Positions 1 through 8,554 of a stretch of DNA of 64,000 nt are shown here, piece by piece. Within the stretch, counting starts at the first letter, position 1. Each line of letters starts with the position of its first letter. Where the stretch lies: assembly GCA_963791885.1 (NCBI GenBank), contig CAWBUL010000004.1, forward strand, positions 1,178,001 to 1,242,000, in the 5' to 3' direction. The notes beneath the pieces are model-generated. The model ran no database searches. It worked only from the letters and a program-made list of their open reading frames with translations, and was not told the origin of the DNA. Source of the stretch: CAVSUZ01 sp963791885 (GTDB lineage: Bacteria > Pseudomonadota > Alphaproteobacteria > Acetobacterales > Acetobacteraceae). Made by a program: the position numbers and the translations under genes.

Positions 1-1
1 C

Positions 2-115
2 ACCTTCTGCCGCCTCAAGGACTTTCGACGCCTGGCAACGCGCTACGATCGGCTCGACGAAACTTTCGTCTCCACCCTCTGCATCGCCGCCGCCCTTGCC
101 TACTTCCTCAAGTAG
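2..115 (+). pseudogene. C-terminal fragment of IS5-family DDE transposase
   Basis: The window opens inside an open frame whose last 37 residues read as the end of an IS5/IS4-type transposase: a CRLKDF-R-R-LATRYDRL segment followed by a hydrophobic alanine-rich tail and a TAG stop at 113-115. That segment is the conserved C-terminus of the family, which follows the catalytic glutamate helix. The rest of the element lies to the left of the window, so completeness cannot be judged. The terminal inverted repeat should lie shortly after the stop but cannot be identified without the other end. Confidence 0.7.
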
Positions 116-119
116 TCAG

Positions 120-452
120 ATGAGTCTTCGCCCTAGTTTCCCACCGTTTTCACTTGGGCTGGGTCAGGTGAAGCCTCGCGCGCTTCGGAATGTCCTACCC
201 AGCAAAATCGTTAATCTAACGGCCACAAGCAAACCAAAGGACTTTGTGCGGTACCTCATAAACGAGTGCCAGAACATTACGGCGGCAGCGGCCATAATCC
301 TGTATAAAGCGTCTCAAGTGCAAGGGCCTCTGCAGTCGGACGAGATAATTCGCTATTACCATGGAGATCGCGAAAGTAGCCCCGCTCCGTTTGGCTATGA
401 GCAAATGGTAAATGCTATACGCGGCGTACTGGAAACTCTCGTAGAGCAGTAA
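120..452 (+). CDS. Hypothetical protein, about 110 aa, uncertain
   Basis: An open frame directly right of the IS5 fragment, with a balanced charged/hydrophobic composition unlike a shadow frame (segments such as DFVRYLINECQN and QMVNAIRGVLETLVEQ). An ATG at 120 is preferred because the upstream ATG at 96 lies inside the transposase tail. It overlaps the 3' part of the minus-strand toxin frame, so only one of the two can be real here. I favour this one for roughly 230-450, since the toxin family is normally complete before that point. No recognised domain. Confidence 0.35.
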   Translation: MSLRPSFPPFSLGLGQVKPRALRNVLPSKIVNLTATSKPKDFVRYLINECQNITAAAAIILYKASQVQGPLQSDEIIRYYHGDRESSPAPFGYEQMVNAIRGVLETLVEQ

Positions 453-974
453 CCTGGCCGAGCCGAGGTTCCGCCCCTGACCTGACCACGAGAGCTTCGA
501 ACTCTTTGCCTGAAGAGCGCACATACGCTGCAAGTAGCCGTTAGGGCCGAGGGCGTTTAGCATGTAGTCTACCCTCCTTGCCGTCTCATCAAAATACCCC
601 CTCTTGCAAACCGAAACGCCACGAAACGGATTGAGCACCAGCAGATCGGCATCGCCGGACACGATCACATCGGTTTTGCCGTTCACCGCCAGTTCGAGAA
701 ATTTGTCATCCTTGGGATCGCAGCACTCCGCAATGCGTTCGGTGATGGTCACCAACTCTGCCAAACTCATCAGTTCCACCAAGCGCGCCCGCGCGGCCGG
801 CGCAATCAGCCTTGCCAGGCGCGGGCGATCGATCACCTCGACAAGCTCGGCCTCGGTCGAGCGGGACTTGAGCAGCAAGCCGCGTTGCGCGGCCCGATAC
901 ACTGCGATGCCGGGAACTGTCTGTGCCTTGATAGCCGCGCTGGTGAAAACCCCGGTGTCGATAACGACCCTCAT
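216..974 (-). CDS. PIN-domain toxin (COG1569-like), aberrant C-terminus
   Basis: Putative ribonuclease toxin of a type II toxin-antitoxin pair. The start MRVVIDTGVF carries the first PIN aspartate. AELVEVIDRP, a second acidic patch in CDPKDDKFLELA and VSGDADLL give the remaining metal-binding acidic residues in the expected order within about 120 residues. Such toxins are usually 135-145 aa, but this frame runs to 252 aa. From about position 610 downward the translation no longer looks like the family (no terminal 'TPxEFL' motif) and overlaps a more plausible plus-strand frame. The 3' end has probably been replaced by a rearrangement. ATGA overlap with the antitoxin gene upstream supports co-translation. 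Confidence 0.7.
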   Translation of the reverse strand: MRVVIDTGVFTSAAIKAQTVPGIAVYRAAQRGLLLKSRSTEAELVEVIDRPRLARLIAPAARARLVELMSLAELVTITERIAECCDPKDDKFLELAVNGKTDVIVSGDADLLVLNPFRGVSVCKRGYFDETARRVDYMLNALGPNGYLQRMCALQAKSSKLSWSGQGRNLGSARLLLYESFQYAAYSIYHLLIAKRSGATFAISMVIANYLVRLQRPLHLRRFIQDYGRCRRNVLALVYEVPHKVLWFACGR

Positions 975-1198
975 CCCAGACGCGGGGCGACTTCCTCTCT
1001 CGCCTGCTCAATGAGCTGGCCGATATCTTCATCGGTCAGCCCGGCGACGACAATCAGCTTGCGCGATTCCCGACGGCCCGGAAACAGCTCCGGCTCGATG
1101 GTGAGCGTCATCTTTTCGTCGGAGCTAATGCCCCGGCGCTTCAATTCGGCGGCGACCTCGCCGGCCGTCACCTCGATAGTCTCTCGTGGCGCGGTCAT
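971..1198 (-). CDS. Antitoxin of the PIN toxin pair
   Basis: 75-aa acidic protein immediately upstream of the PIN toxin, with a 4-base ATGA overlap. It has an AbrB/ribbon-like start (ETIEVTAGEVAAELKRRG) and an acidic helical tail (LTDEDIGQLIEQAREEV). Size, order and overlap fit the antitoxin that binds and neutralises the PIN ribonuclease and probably autoregulates the operon. The exact antitoxin family is not recognised with certainty; the functional call rests mainly on gene pairing. Confidence 0.65.
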   Translation of the reverse strand: MTAPRETIEVTAGEVAAELKRRGISSDEKMTLTIEPELFPGRRESRKLIVVAGLTDEDIGQLIEQAREEVAPRLG

Positions 1199-2020
1199 GA
1201 GATAGCTGCCCCTCCTGCGACTGTCTCCGGCCCGTCCTGGCCCGAATGAGGGAATTGATAATTACCACAAGTTGCCTCTCCCTCCCAGCACAACGCGCCA
1301 GCCAGGGAAACGCCATTGGTCGGAGTGGGGTGCTTTTGGCGGGGCCATGCTCGAACGGGCATCCCAGCTAACCATTGTGGAGACAGTACCACTAACTATA
1401 TAGCCCCAATGCCGCCCCCGCCGAGGACCGCTCTGCCACCCACCCGCCGCCGGCCCCACCGCGCCGCCCGCGCCGTGCTTCTTCAGGCCGCGCGCCGGAA
1501 AGCCCTCTTCGCCCGCCAAGCCCGACCAGGCTGCCCGCTGTCGACCTCACCGTGCTTCCCGACCCGTGCGGCCCGTGCCACCATCTCACCAGATGATCCC
1601 CAATCCCAGAAGCCGAAGACTGAGACTCCCCCGAGACAACCCGCCTCTCACCCAGCCCGGCCCTGCTCACCCATCACCAGCGGCGGGCCCGCGGAATCTT
1701 TGCTGAGATTCTACCGAGACAACCCGCAGCCACCTCATGGTGCGCGTCTTGTACCACGATCCCAAGACCCGAAAACACAAAAGTGAGACATCTGCGAGAC
1801 ACGCACCGCCGAAGCGAACCCTACGCGCTCCCCACCGGCGTAAGCGGAGCAGACCCGGTGATCCCGATCAGCTCCTCAGAATCTTTGCTGAGACTCTACC
1901 GTGACAACTCTCCGCCAAAACCCACCGCACGGCGTGCGTCCCACCCCACGACCCAGCAGACTCGAAAACACAAAAGTGAGACACCTGCGAGACCCCGGCC
2001 CGCCCGCCCCGAACCGACCC
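1199..2020. other. Gene-free stretch with degenerate repeats
   Basis: No convincing coding frame. All open frames here are rich in Pro/Arg/Ala and look like shadows of GC-rich DNA. The right half (from about 1600) contains degenerate direct copies of motifs such as TGAGACTCTACCGTGACAAC, and of the 3' end of the small gene at 2021-2246. The left 400 bases upstream of the toxin-antitoxin pair should contain its promoter; no clear -35/-10 pair could be assigned. Confidence 0.5.
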
Positions 2021-2073
2021 CTACGCGCTCCCCTGCGGCGCCAAAGGATCACTCCCGGTGATCCGGATCAGCT
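1694..2073. repeat. Degenerate tandem duplication, unit about 185-203 bp
   Basis: GAATCTTTGCTGAGA occurs at 1694 and 1879, GAAAACACAAAAGTGAGACA at 1771 and 1974 (the last bases differ slightly), and CCTACGCGCTCCCC at 1820 and 2020. The order of marks is the same in both units, so this is a tandem duplication with indels. The segment 1820-1878 decodes on the minus strand as a diverged copy of the C-terminus of the neighbouring 74-aa protein (ELIGITGSAPLTP versus ELIRITGSDPLAP), ending with the same stop. A duplicated gene has therefore decayed to its 3' end. Confidence 0.7.
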
Positions 2074-2246
2074 CGGCAAACAGCCGCAGCGCCTCGGCGC
2101 CGCCCCGGTCGCTCATCGCCCCCGAGTTCGAACTCCTCCGCCAGCATCTCCGCGCGCTCAGCAATCAGCCCCGCGGCCTGGCTGATCGCCGCCTGAGAGA
2201 TCGTCAGTTGGAGTTCCTCGGAAAGCGTGTCCCACTCCGCAACCAT
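2021..2246 (-). pseudogene. Small conserved Acetobacteraceae-type protein, one-base frameshift
   Basis: The frame starts MVAEWDTLSEELQLT and is helical and acidic. At a run of five C on the plus strand (2119-2123) the downstream coding quality moves to another frame, which reads MSDRGGAEALRLFAELIRI and stops at 2021. Removing one base from the run gives a single 74-aa product. The protein resembles short uncharacterised proteins I know from Acetobacteraceae; its function is unknown. It follows the hydratase gene on the same strand by 67 bases and may be the last gene of the rlmB operon. Confidence 0.6.
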
Positions 2247-2313
2247 TCGGGTGCCTCTGATGCACGAGCCCTTTTGGCGGCGTTGACCTTGGCGGCAGGA
2301 ACACCCGAGCCGG

Positions 2314-3078
2314 TTAAGTCAGCGTTAACGCGACCGAAGCCAGCCCTTCGAACACGACCTCGACCGACCCCGGGCCCGTCATCCAGATCACCGGCACCAC
2401 GCTCCCCAGCATGATCACCTGGCCCGCCCGCAACCCGCCGAACGCTGCGGCCACGGAGGATCCCGCGAGCCACGCCAAACAGTTAAGCGGATGTCCTAAC
2501 AGATCGGTTGAAACCCCGGCATCCCGTTCGACCCCGTCGATCAGGATCCGCCCCTTCAACGCGCCAAGGTCCACGCCCGCCCCCGGCGCCCCGATGATCC
2601 CGGCCGCATGGAACATCTGGTCCGCCACCAACAGAGGCGTGCCCACGTCCCGAAGCTCCCCGTACCGGTTCTCCACGATCTCGATCCCGGCCATGACCTC
2701 GCCCACCGCCGCCCCGGCCTGAGCCGGGGTGCACGGGCCAGCAGGCAGATCACGGCCCAGCCGCACCACCACCTCGCACTCCACCCCCGGGTTCACGAAC
2801 CGGTCGAACGGCAGCACCACTCCCGAGCCGTACAAAGCCCGCGTCTCCATGAACCCGGCGGCCGGTTCGGTCAGCCCGAGATAGGCCTGCATCCGCGACC
2901 CGGTCGCCCCGATCTTGAAGCCCGGCGGCGGATCGGCCCCCACCGCCCGAGCCAGCGCCACCTGCGCCGCCGCCCCCTCCGCCTCATCCCGCGGTCCGTC
3001 CGTCATAGGCTCGACCCGCCCGCGCGAGGCCCTCAGCGCGGCCAGCCGTTCCGCCACCCGGGTCGCATCGAAGCTCAT
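2314..3078 (-). CDS. 2-keto-4-pentenoate hydratase family protein
   Basis: 254 aa, a typical length for the fumarylacetoacetase-like hydratase/decarboxylase family (MhpD type), which adds water to 2-hydroxypentadienoate-like intermediates of aromatic meta-cleavage. Visible hallmarks are GFKIGATG near the N-terminus, the metal-binding glutamates in FVNPGVECEVVVRLGRDL and AGIEIVENRYGE, and the C-terminal AGQVIMLGSVVPV-W. The start is the ATG overlapping the rlmB stop (ATGA), so it is translationally coupled. The longer open frame continuing upstream is only the rlmB region in another phase. No other ring-cleavage genes are nearby, so the substrate is unknown. Confidence 0.8.
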   Translation of the reverse strand: MSFDATRVAERLAALRASRGRVEPMTDGPRDEAEGAAAQVALARAVGADPPPGFKIGATGSRMQAYLGLTEPAAGFMETRALYGSGVVLPFDRFVNPGVECEVVVRLGRDLPAGPCTPAQAGAAVGEVMAGIEIVENRYGELRDVGTPLLVADQMFHAAGIIGAPGAGVDLGALKGRILIDGVERDAGVSTDLLGHPLNCLAWLAGSSVAAAFGGLRAGQVIMLGSVVPVIWMTGPGSVEVVFEGLASVALTLT

Positions 3079-4010
3079 GCCGAGCGCACCAGTTCGTACA
3101 GCGCGACCGCCGCCGCGGCCGAGACGTTCAGGCTCTCCATCGCCCCCCTCATTGCGAGGCTCACCGCCTCGTCGCAGGTCTCCTTGGTCAGCCGCCGCAA
3201 CCCCGTGCCCTCGGCGCCCAGCACCAGCGCGACCCGCCGCCCTGCATAGGCCGGACCCGACAGCGGCGTCGCCGTATCCACGTCCAGCCCGAGCGTCCAG
3301 ACATTGGCCGCCTTCAGCGCGATGATCGTCCGAGCGATGTTGACCGCCCGCAGCAGCGGCATGGTCTCCAGCGCGCCCGAGGCCGCCTTTGCCAGCGACC
3401 CCGTCTCCTCCGGCGCGTTGCGGTCCTGCGTGATCACCCCCGCGGCGCCGAATGCCGCGGCTGACCGCAGGATCGCCCCGACATTGCGGGGATCGGTCAC
3501 CTGGTCCAGCACCACGATCGGCCCCGGCCGCTCCAGAACCTGCGCCAGGCTCGGCTGCGGCAACGGGTCCGCCAGCAGCGCCGCACCCTGATGCACCGTT
3601 TCGCGCCCCAGCAGCTGGTCGATCCGGCCGCGCTCCGTGCGCTCGGTCGGGAGCGGCCATGGCGGAGCAAGCCGCTGCGCCAGCTCCGCCTCCGCCTCCT
3701 CGGTCAGCATCAGCCGGCGCAACCGGCGGGACGGATTGGCCAGCGCCGCCGCCACCGCGTGCAGCCCATACAGCCAGACGGTGCCGCGCGGCGCCTCCGG
3801 CACACGCTGCGGCCGAGGGCCCCCATGATGTCCCTGATGGTGATGTTGGAAGTCCTGCCGCGGGCGGTTCTGGTCCTGCCGTGGTCCGAACCCTTGGCGG
3901 TTCCCCCCTTGGCTCTTGCCCGGACCCTGCGGCGGACGCGGGCCCCGGCCCTGACCGCCTCCTCCTGCTCCCCCTCCTGCTCCGGGCCGATGACTGTTCG
4001 GTGGTTTCAT
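3075..4010 (-). CDS. rlmB: 23S rRNA (guanosine-2'-O-)-methyltransferase RlmB / TrmH family
   Basis: 311 aa SPOUT-class SAM-dependent 2'-O-methyltransferase. The first 75 residues are a disordered Gly/Pro/Gln/Arg/His-rich tail, as often found in alphaproteobacterial members. The substrate-binding domain starts at VWLYGLHAVAAAL. SPOUT motif 1 is LDQVTDPRNVGAILRSA, motif 2 LVLGAEGTGL, and motif 3 LAMRGAMESLNVSAAAAVAL with the conserved SLNVS that helps form the trefoil knot. The gene is divergent from the dioxygenase gene with about 53 bases between the starts, so the two share a promoter region. Confidence 0.88.
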   Translation of the reverse strand: MKPPNSHRPGAGGGAGGGGQGRGPRPPQGPGKSQGGNRQGFGPRQDQNRPRQDFQHHHQGHHGGPRPQRVPEAPRGTVWLYGLHAVAAALANPSRRLRRLMLTEEAEAELAQRLAPPWPLPTERTERGRIDQLLGRETVHQGAALLADPLPQPSLAQVLERPGPIVVLDQVTDPRNVGAILRSAAAFGAAGVITQDRNAPEETGSLAKAASGALETMPLLRAVNIARTIIALKAANVWTLGLDVDTATPLSGPAYAGRRVALVLGAEGTGLRRLTKETCDEAVSLAMRGAMESLNVSAAAAVALYELVRSA

Positions 4011-4063
4011 TCCTGGTCCTATAATGCCGGCCCAGCCGAGTGCCCAGGAGGGGAGAGCCCATC

Positions 4064-5077
4064 ATGTCGCGTGAACCCATCACCGGTCCGTCCGTCTGGA
4101 CCGCGGACGACCTGCAGCGCGACCCAAGCTGGATCTACACCCTCGATGCCTCGCACCTGCAGGAGCTCGGCCGGGACCGCCCACTCTCCGGCCCCGTCAC
4201 CACCCTGCTCGACCGCATCAGCGACGAACTGGAGCATGGCCGCGGCGTCGCCCGCCTGCGCGGCCTGCCGATCGATCGTTACAGTGAAGACGAGCTGCGC
4301 CGGATCTTCTGGACCATCGGTGAGCACATGGGCACGCCGCTCTTCCAGAACCGCACCTGCGAGATCATGGGGGAGGTGCGGGACGAAACCCACGACGCCG
4401 CTCCCAGCTTCCAGGCCTCCAATCCCGGCAAGGTCCAGTCATCCCGCGCCCGCGCCCGCTCGACCGGACCGCTGCGGTTCCACACCGACCGCTGCGACGT
4501 CATCGCCCTGTTCTGTGCCCGCAACGGCATCGCCGGCGGCGTGTCGAAGCTCGCCAGTATCCCCACCATCTACAACGAGATCCTCTGCCGCCGCCCCGAC
4601 CTGCTCGACGAGCTGTTCACCGACTACTGGCACTCCCGCCCAGCCGACGAAGACGGCGCCTTTGCGGAACCGGTCTTCGCGCTGCCCGTCTTCGGCATGC
4701 GCGACGGCCAGATCACCAGCCAGTACTCCCGCACCTATGTCGAACAGGCGCAGGAATACGGCTCTGTCCCGCGGTTGCGTGCCACCCAGAACGAGGCCCT
4801 CGACCTGCTCGCCGAAGTCGCCGAACAGACCTGCCTCCACGCACCGTTCGAGCCGGGCGACATCCAGTTCCTCAACAACCACGTGGTCTATCACGGCCGC
4901 ACGGCGTACCAGGACGATGCCGAGCGCGGTCAGAGCCGTCTGCTGCTACGCCTGTGGCTGGCCGTGCCGAACAGCCGCCCGCTGCCGGAAGGCTTCGACG
5001 TGCTGTGGGGTGCTATCCATCCGGGCGCTGTGCGCGGCGGGGTTGTCCAGGCGGATGGGCGGAGGAGCCTTGCCTAA
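4064..5077 (+). CDS. TauD/TfdA-family Fe(II)/2-oxoglutarate dioxygenase
   Basis: 337 aa. The iron-binding facial triad is visible as FHTDRCD (His and Asp) and the distal His in NNHVVYHGR; the 2OG-binding Arg is in RLLLRLWLAVP. The NNH-V-H-GR-Y segment is typical of the gamma-butyrobetaine/taurine dioxygenase-like branch often annotated as 'TauD/TfdA family'. I start at ATG 4064 because AGGAGGGGAG lies 7-8 bases upstream; the GTG at 4040 would place that ribosome site inside the gene. Substrate unknown. It ends one base before the convergent receiver gene. Confidence 0.82.
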   Translation: MSREPITGPSVWTADDLQRDPSWIYTLDASHLQELGRDRPLSGPVTTLLDRISDELEHGRGVARLRGLPIDRYSEDELRRIFWTIGEHMGTPLFQNRTCEIMGEVRDETHDAAPSFQASNPGKVQSSRARARSTGPLRFHTDRCDVIALFCARNGIAGGVSKLASIPTIYNEILCRRPDLLDELFTDYWHSRPADEDGAFAEPVFALPVFGMRDGQITSQYSRTYVEQAQEYGSVPRLRATQNEALDLLAEVAEQTCLHAPFEPGDIQFLNNHVVYHGRTAYQDDAERGQSRLLLRLWLAVPNSRPLPEGFDVLWGAIHPGAVRGGVVQADGRRSLA

Positions 5078-5422
5078 TTACGGCAGCATCCGCTCGATCC
5101 GCTCCAGCAGCGCGGATAGCGTGAAGGGCTTGAGAACGAACGGCCGGCCGGCGCCCGCACGCTCCGCTGCTTCCGGATTGCCTGACATGAGCAGCACCGG
5201 AATCCCGGATCCGTCGGCGCGGGTGAGCAGATCCTGGCCCAGTCCGCCCGGCAGCGAGCAGTCCAAAAGAATGAGGTTTACGAGGTTCTCCCGCAGGACC
5301 TCGACCGCGTCGGATTCATTCGCTGCGTGACGCGTTTCATAACTATCCTGCAAGGCATCCAGCACCACTTCGGCCACAAGCGGATCGTCTTCCACTACAA
5401 GAATGCTGGCTCGCGCAGTCAT
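5078..5422 (-). CDS. Stand-alone response regulator receiver domain (CheY-like)
   Basis: 114 aa, a single receiver domain with no output domain. The acidic pocket is VVEDDPLV, the phospho-accepting Asp is in LILLDCSLPGG, the conserved Ser is in LLMSGN and the Lys in VLKPF. All key residues are present, so it should be phosphorylatable. No histidine kinase is adjacent. It is a single-gene unit, convergent with the dioxygenase gene and with an IS256 element about 130 bases upstream of its start. It may act as a phosphate shuttle or diguanylate/chemotaxis adaptor; this cannot be told from sequence. Confidence 0.85.
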   Translation of the reverse strand: MTARASILVVEDDPLVAEVVLDALQDSYETRHAANESDAVEVLRENLVNLILLDCSLPGGLGQDLLTRADGSGIPVLLMSGNPEAAERAGAGRPFVLKPFTLSALLERIERMLP

Positions 5423-5549
5423 CGCCTTCTTTCATCCCCTCTCGCTTGCGATATGGCAAGGGCCCCGCACCTTTCGAGCACCTATGTAGCAGGAACAGGC
5501 GCGCACGTTTTATTGAGTATGTCTATCAGCCCCTTATAGGACGACACGA

Positions 5550-6984
5550 GATGGTGTCCCAACACGTGGTGTAGGAGCAGAACTCCTTGGCGGGTTGGAC
5601 CGCCGTGTCAGGCTGCGATGAGAGGCAGACTGACGCTGAGATCATGGCCCAGGGGAGCGATGGTTTCCAGGGTCATATAGCGGGCACGCTGAACGGCCCA
5701 TTCATCATTCTGTTCGAGTAGCAGTGCACCAACCAGCCGGGTAACAGCGGCTTCGTTCGGGAAGATACCCACCACCTCGCTGCGCCGCTTGATCTCCCCA
5801 TTGAGGCGTTCGAGCGGATTGGTGCTGTGTATCTTGGTGCGGTGCTGTGCCGGAAAGCCCATGTAGGCCAGGACATCAGCTTCGGCATGGTCCATCAGGG
5901 CGGCGAGCTTGCTGATGCGTGGCCTGGCTTGATCGGCGACCTGTCGCCACTGCTTGCGAGCGGCCTCAGCATCATCCTGGGCAAACGCCGTGCCGATCCA
6001 CGCCGAGACGATCCGTCGCTGCGTCTTTCCGGCATGCGCCAAGGCATTGCGCATGAAGTGCACGCGACAGCGCTGCCAGGTCGCGCCAAGCACTTTGGCA
6101 ATCGCTGCTTTCAGGCCTTCATGCGCGTCGGAGATGACCAGCTTGACGCCGCGTAGGCCGCGGCGCGTGAGCGAGCGCAGGAACTCGGTCCAGAACGGCT
6201 CGGCTTCGCTGTTGCCGATGGTCATGCCCAGCACCTCGCGACGGCCGTCCGTGTTGACCGCCATGGCGACAATCACGGCCACCGAGACGATATGATGATC
6301 ACGCCGGGCTTTGACATAGGTGGCATCCAGCCACAGATACGGCCACTCGCCTTCGATCGGACGGTGCAGGAACGTCTGCACCCGCTCGTCGATCTCGGCA
6401 CAGAGCCGCGACACTTGGCTTTTGCTGATGCCCTCCAGCCCCATCGCCTTGACCAGCTCGTCCACCGAGCGGGTTGAGATGCCCTGGACGTAGGACTCTT
6501 GGATCACCGCGGTTAGCGCCTTCTCCGCCATCCGGCGCGGCTCCAGAAAGCCGGGAAAGTAGCTGCCGCGGCGTAGCTTCGGTATGCGCAGCTCCACGGT
6601 CCCAGCACGTGTCTGCCAGTCGCGATCCCGGTAGCCGTTGCGCAGGTTGGTCCGATTCTCGCTGCGCTCGCCGTGGCCAGCACCGCACAGAGTCTCGGTC
6701 TCCAGTTCCATCAGACGCTGCGCGGCGAAGCCGATCATCTCGCGCAGCAGTGTCGCGTCCGAACCCTTCTCCATCAGCTCGCGAAGGGTGATCATGTCGT
6801 CGGTCATCGGGGTGGCCTCCAAGGTCAGAGTTGCGTGTTGCAACCCAACCCTACCCAGGAGCACCACGGTGACCACCGCTGTGGATAAGTGGCCTGCCTA
6901 CTCCAAACTCTTGGCGGTACTCTTGGCGGTCGCTCCGGCAGGCCACTTACCCACAGCTCCTACACCACGAACTGGGACACGACC
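5550..6984 (-). mobile_element. IS256-family insertion sequence, copy A (1435 bp)
   Basis: Complete element bounded by imperfect inverted repeats: the left end starts GATGGTGTCCCAACACGTGG, and the right end, read inward, starts GGTCGTGTCCCAGTTCGTGG, both followed by TGTAGGAGC. It is flanked by a perfect 8-base target duplication CGACACGA at 5542-5549 and 6985-6992, a normal length for the family. The whole element recurs at 45192-46626 with an identical transposase translation. The right duplication contains the A of the ATG start codon of the downstream GST gene, so insertion separated that gene from its native promoter. Confidence 0.95.
5608..6810 (-). CDS. IS256-family (mutator type) transposase, copy A
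   Basis: DDE transposase of about 400 aa acting on the ends of its own element. Recognisable family blocks are GYRDRDWQTRAGTVELRIPK near the N-terminus, YVQGISTRSVDELVKAMG, the first catalytic Asp in WPYLWLDATYVK, the second in LVISDAHEGLK, and the catalytic Glu region in NPLERLNGEIKRRSEVVGIF. I place the start at MTDDMITLRELM because GGAGG lies 7 bases upstream; an in-frame extension of 22 codons to 6876 has no such site. The protein looks intact and presumably active. Confidence 0.93.
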   Translation of the reverse strand, partial: PMTDDMITLRELMEKGSDATLLREMIGFAAQRLMELETETLCGAGHGERSENRTNLRNGYRDRDWQTRAGTVELRIPKLRRGSYFPGFLEPRRMAEKALTAVIQESYVQGISTRSVDELVKAMGLEGISKSQVSRLCAEIDERVQTFLHRPIEGEWPYLWLDATYVKARRDHHIVSVAVIVAMAVNTDGRREVLGMTIGNSEAEPFWTEFLRSLTRRGLRGVKLVISDAHEGLKAAIAKVLGATWQRCRVHFMRNALAHAGKTQRRIVSAWIGTAFAQDDAEAARKQWRQVADQARPRISKLAALMDHAEADVLAYMGFPAQHRTKIHSTNPLERLNGEIKRRSEVVGIFPNEAAVTRLVGALLLEQNDEWAVQRARYMTLETIAPLGHDLSVSLPLIAA

Positions 6985-6991
6985 CGACACG

Positions 6992-7650
6992 ATGCCGCAC
7001 GGAACGTTGCTCATCGGACAAAGACGCTACTCCTCCTGGTCGTTGCGGGGTTGGCTGGCAGTGCGCATTGCCGGCCTCGAGTCAACGTCGAGCTGGTGCG
7101 CTTCACCCGTCCAGGACCCACGGCAGAGATCCAGCGGCGGTCGCCGAACGGGTTGGTCCCGTATCTGGAACATGATGGTGCCCGCGTGTGGGAGTCGCTG
7201 GCCATCATTGAATACTGTGCCGATCTGTATCCGGCGCTATGGCCGGGCGATCGGGTGGCCCGAGCGATGGCGCGCTCGATCGCCGCCGAGATGCACGGTG
7301 GCTTCCGGGGATTGCGCGCCTCGATGTGGATGAACTTGGGCCGGGATTTCGCCGGGAAGGGCCGGACACCGCAGGCGCTGCATGACATCGCACACATCGA
7401 AACGATGTGGCGGGAGGTGCGAGCAGCTCACGGCGCGGGCGGCCCGTATCTGTTCGGCACCGCGTTCACCGGGGCGGATGTGATGTTCGCACCTGTGGTG
7501 ACACGGTTTTTTACTTGGAAGCCCGAGATCTCCGACGACACAAAGGCCTATTGTGATGCGGTCCGCCGGCATCCACTCATGCAGGAATGGTACGACGCCA
7601 CCTCGCATGAGCCGGAGAGTTGGTGCATCGCCGAATACGAGAACGCCTGA
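6992..7650 (+). pseudogene. Glutathione S-transferase family protein, one-base frameshift
   Basis: The N-terminal thioredoxin-like part begins MPHGTLLIGQRRYSSWSLRG, with the SSWSLR substrate site typical of maleylacetoacetate isomerase/YfcF-like GSTs. At about 7081 the frame breaks: the remainder (VELVRFTRPGP, NGLVPYLEHDG, WESLAIIEYCADLYP, then the helical C-terminal domain) is one frame away. Adding one base restores a 219-aa protein of normal length. IS256 copy A is inserted right at the start codon, leaving no native promoter or ribosome-binding site. Loss of expression followed by decay is plausible, but a sequencing indel is also possible. Confidence 0.8.
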
Positions 7651-7657
7651 AACCATC

Positions 7658-8460
7658 ATGCAGCCCGCTTTCGATCCACACCGGTTTCGCCACGCCGCAG
7701 CGTATTACGTGGCCGGACGCCCCCCCTATCCACCCGCGCTGATCCGGCGTGTGGTCGAACTATCTGCTGTGCGTCGCACCGACCGGTTGCTGGATCTCGG
7801 TTGCGGCCCTGGGATACTCGCCGTCGCCTTCGCACCATTCGTAGCCGAGGTGATCGGCATGGACCCCGAACCGGAAATGCTGCGAGACGCTCAGGAACGT
7901 GCGCGTAACGTCCAGAATGTCCGGTTTATTGAGGGAAGTTCGTTCACGCTCGACCGTGCGCCGGGACCGTTCCGCCTCGTGACGATGGGCCGGTCCTTCC
8001 ATTGGATGGATCGGCCCGACACGCTTCGCCCGTTGGATGGAATGATCGTGCCGGACGGCGCGGTGGCTCTGTTCGGCGACTCGCACCCCGATCTGCCGGA
8101 CAATGCGTGGCGCACGCCATACCGGGCCGTGCTGGAGCGCTATCGGGGTGATGACATGGGGCACCCGAATCGCAGACCCGGATGGGTAAGGCACGAAGGT
8201 ATCCTGCTCAATTCGCCATTTTCGCATCTGGAAACTGTTTCCGTGATCGAGCGGCGCGAGATGATCTGCCGTCCCTCGTGCAGCGCGCGCTTTCCTCGTC
8301 AACCATGGCGCGGGCCATTATCGAGGCCCGCGCCGAAGCGCTTATGGAGGACCTTCGCTGTGCCCTCGCGCCTTTCCTTCATGACGATCATCTGACGGAG
8401 GTAGTACAGGCCTACGCACTGATCGCCTGGCGCCCAGCGAGAGTTGTTTCACTCCGGTGA
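7658..8460 (+). pseudogene. Class I SAM-dependent methyltransferase, one-base frameshift
   Basis: Begins MQPAFDPHRFRHAAAYYV 8 bases after the GST stop. The SAM-binding motif I is LLDLGCGPGILAV, followed by GMDPEPEMLRDA (motif II) and FRLVTMGRSFHWMD, a pattern of the UbiE/YcgJ-like methyltransferases with an SFHWMD block. Near 8263 the reading frame shifts; the C-terminal helices (LPSLVQRALSSSTMARA and further) continue in the next frame to 8460. Inserting one base gives 267 aa. Likely co-transcribed with the GST gene and similarly damaged. Substrate unknown. Confidence 0.75.
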
Positions 8461-8554
8461 AACTTCACGGTCGGCTTTTATACACGGTTGTTTACCCCAG
8501 CCCGTTCATGCATTCAGGCCGGACGACGATTCAGAAAATCGGAAGGCGGTCTCA

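Noticed and set aside
2314..4083. A single 589-aa hydratase fusion protein
   Set aside because: Only the part from 3078 downward looks like protein; the upstream part is rlmB in another phase, and ATGA coupling at 3075-3078 explains the arrangement.
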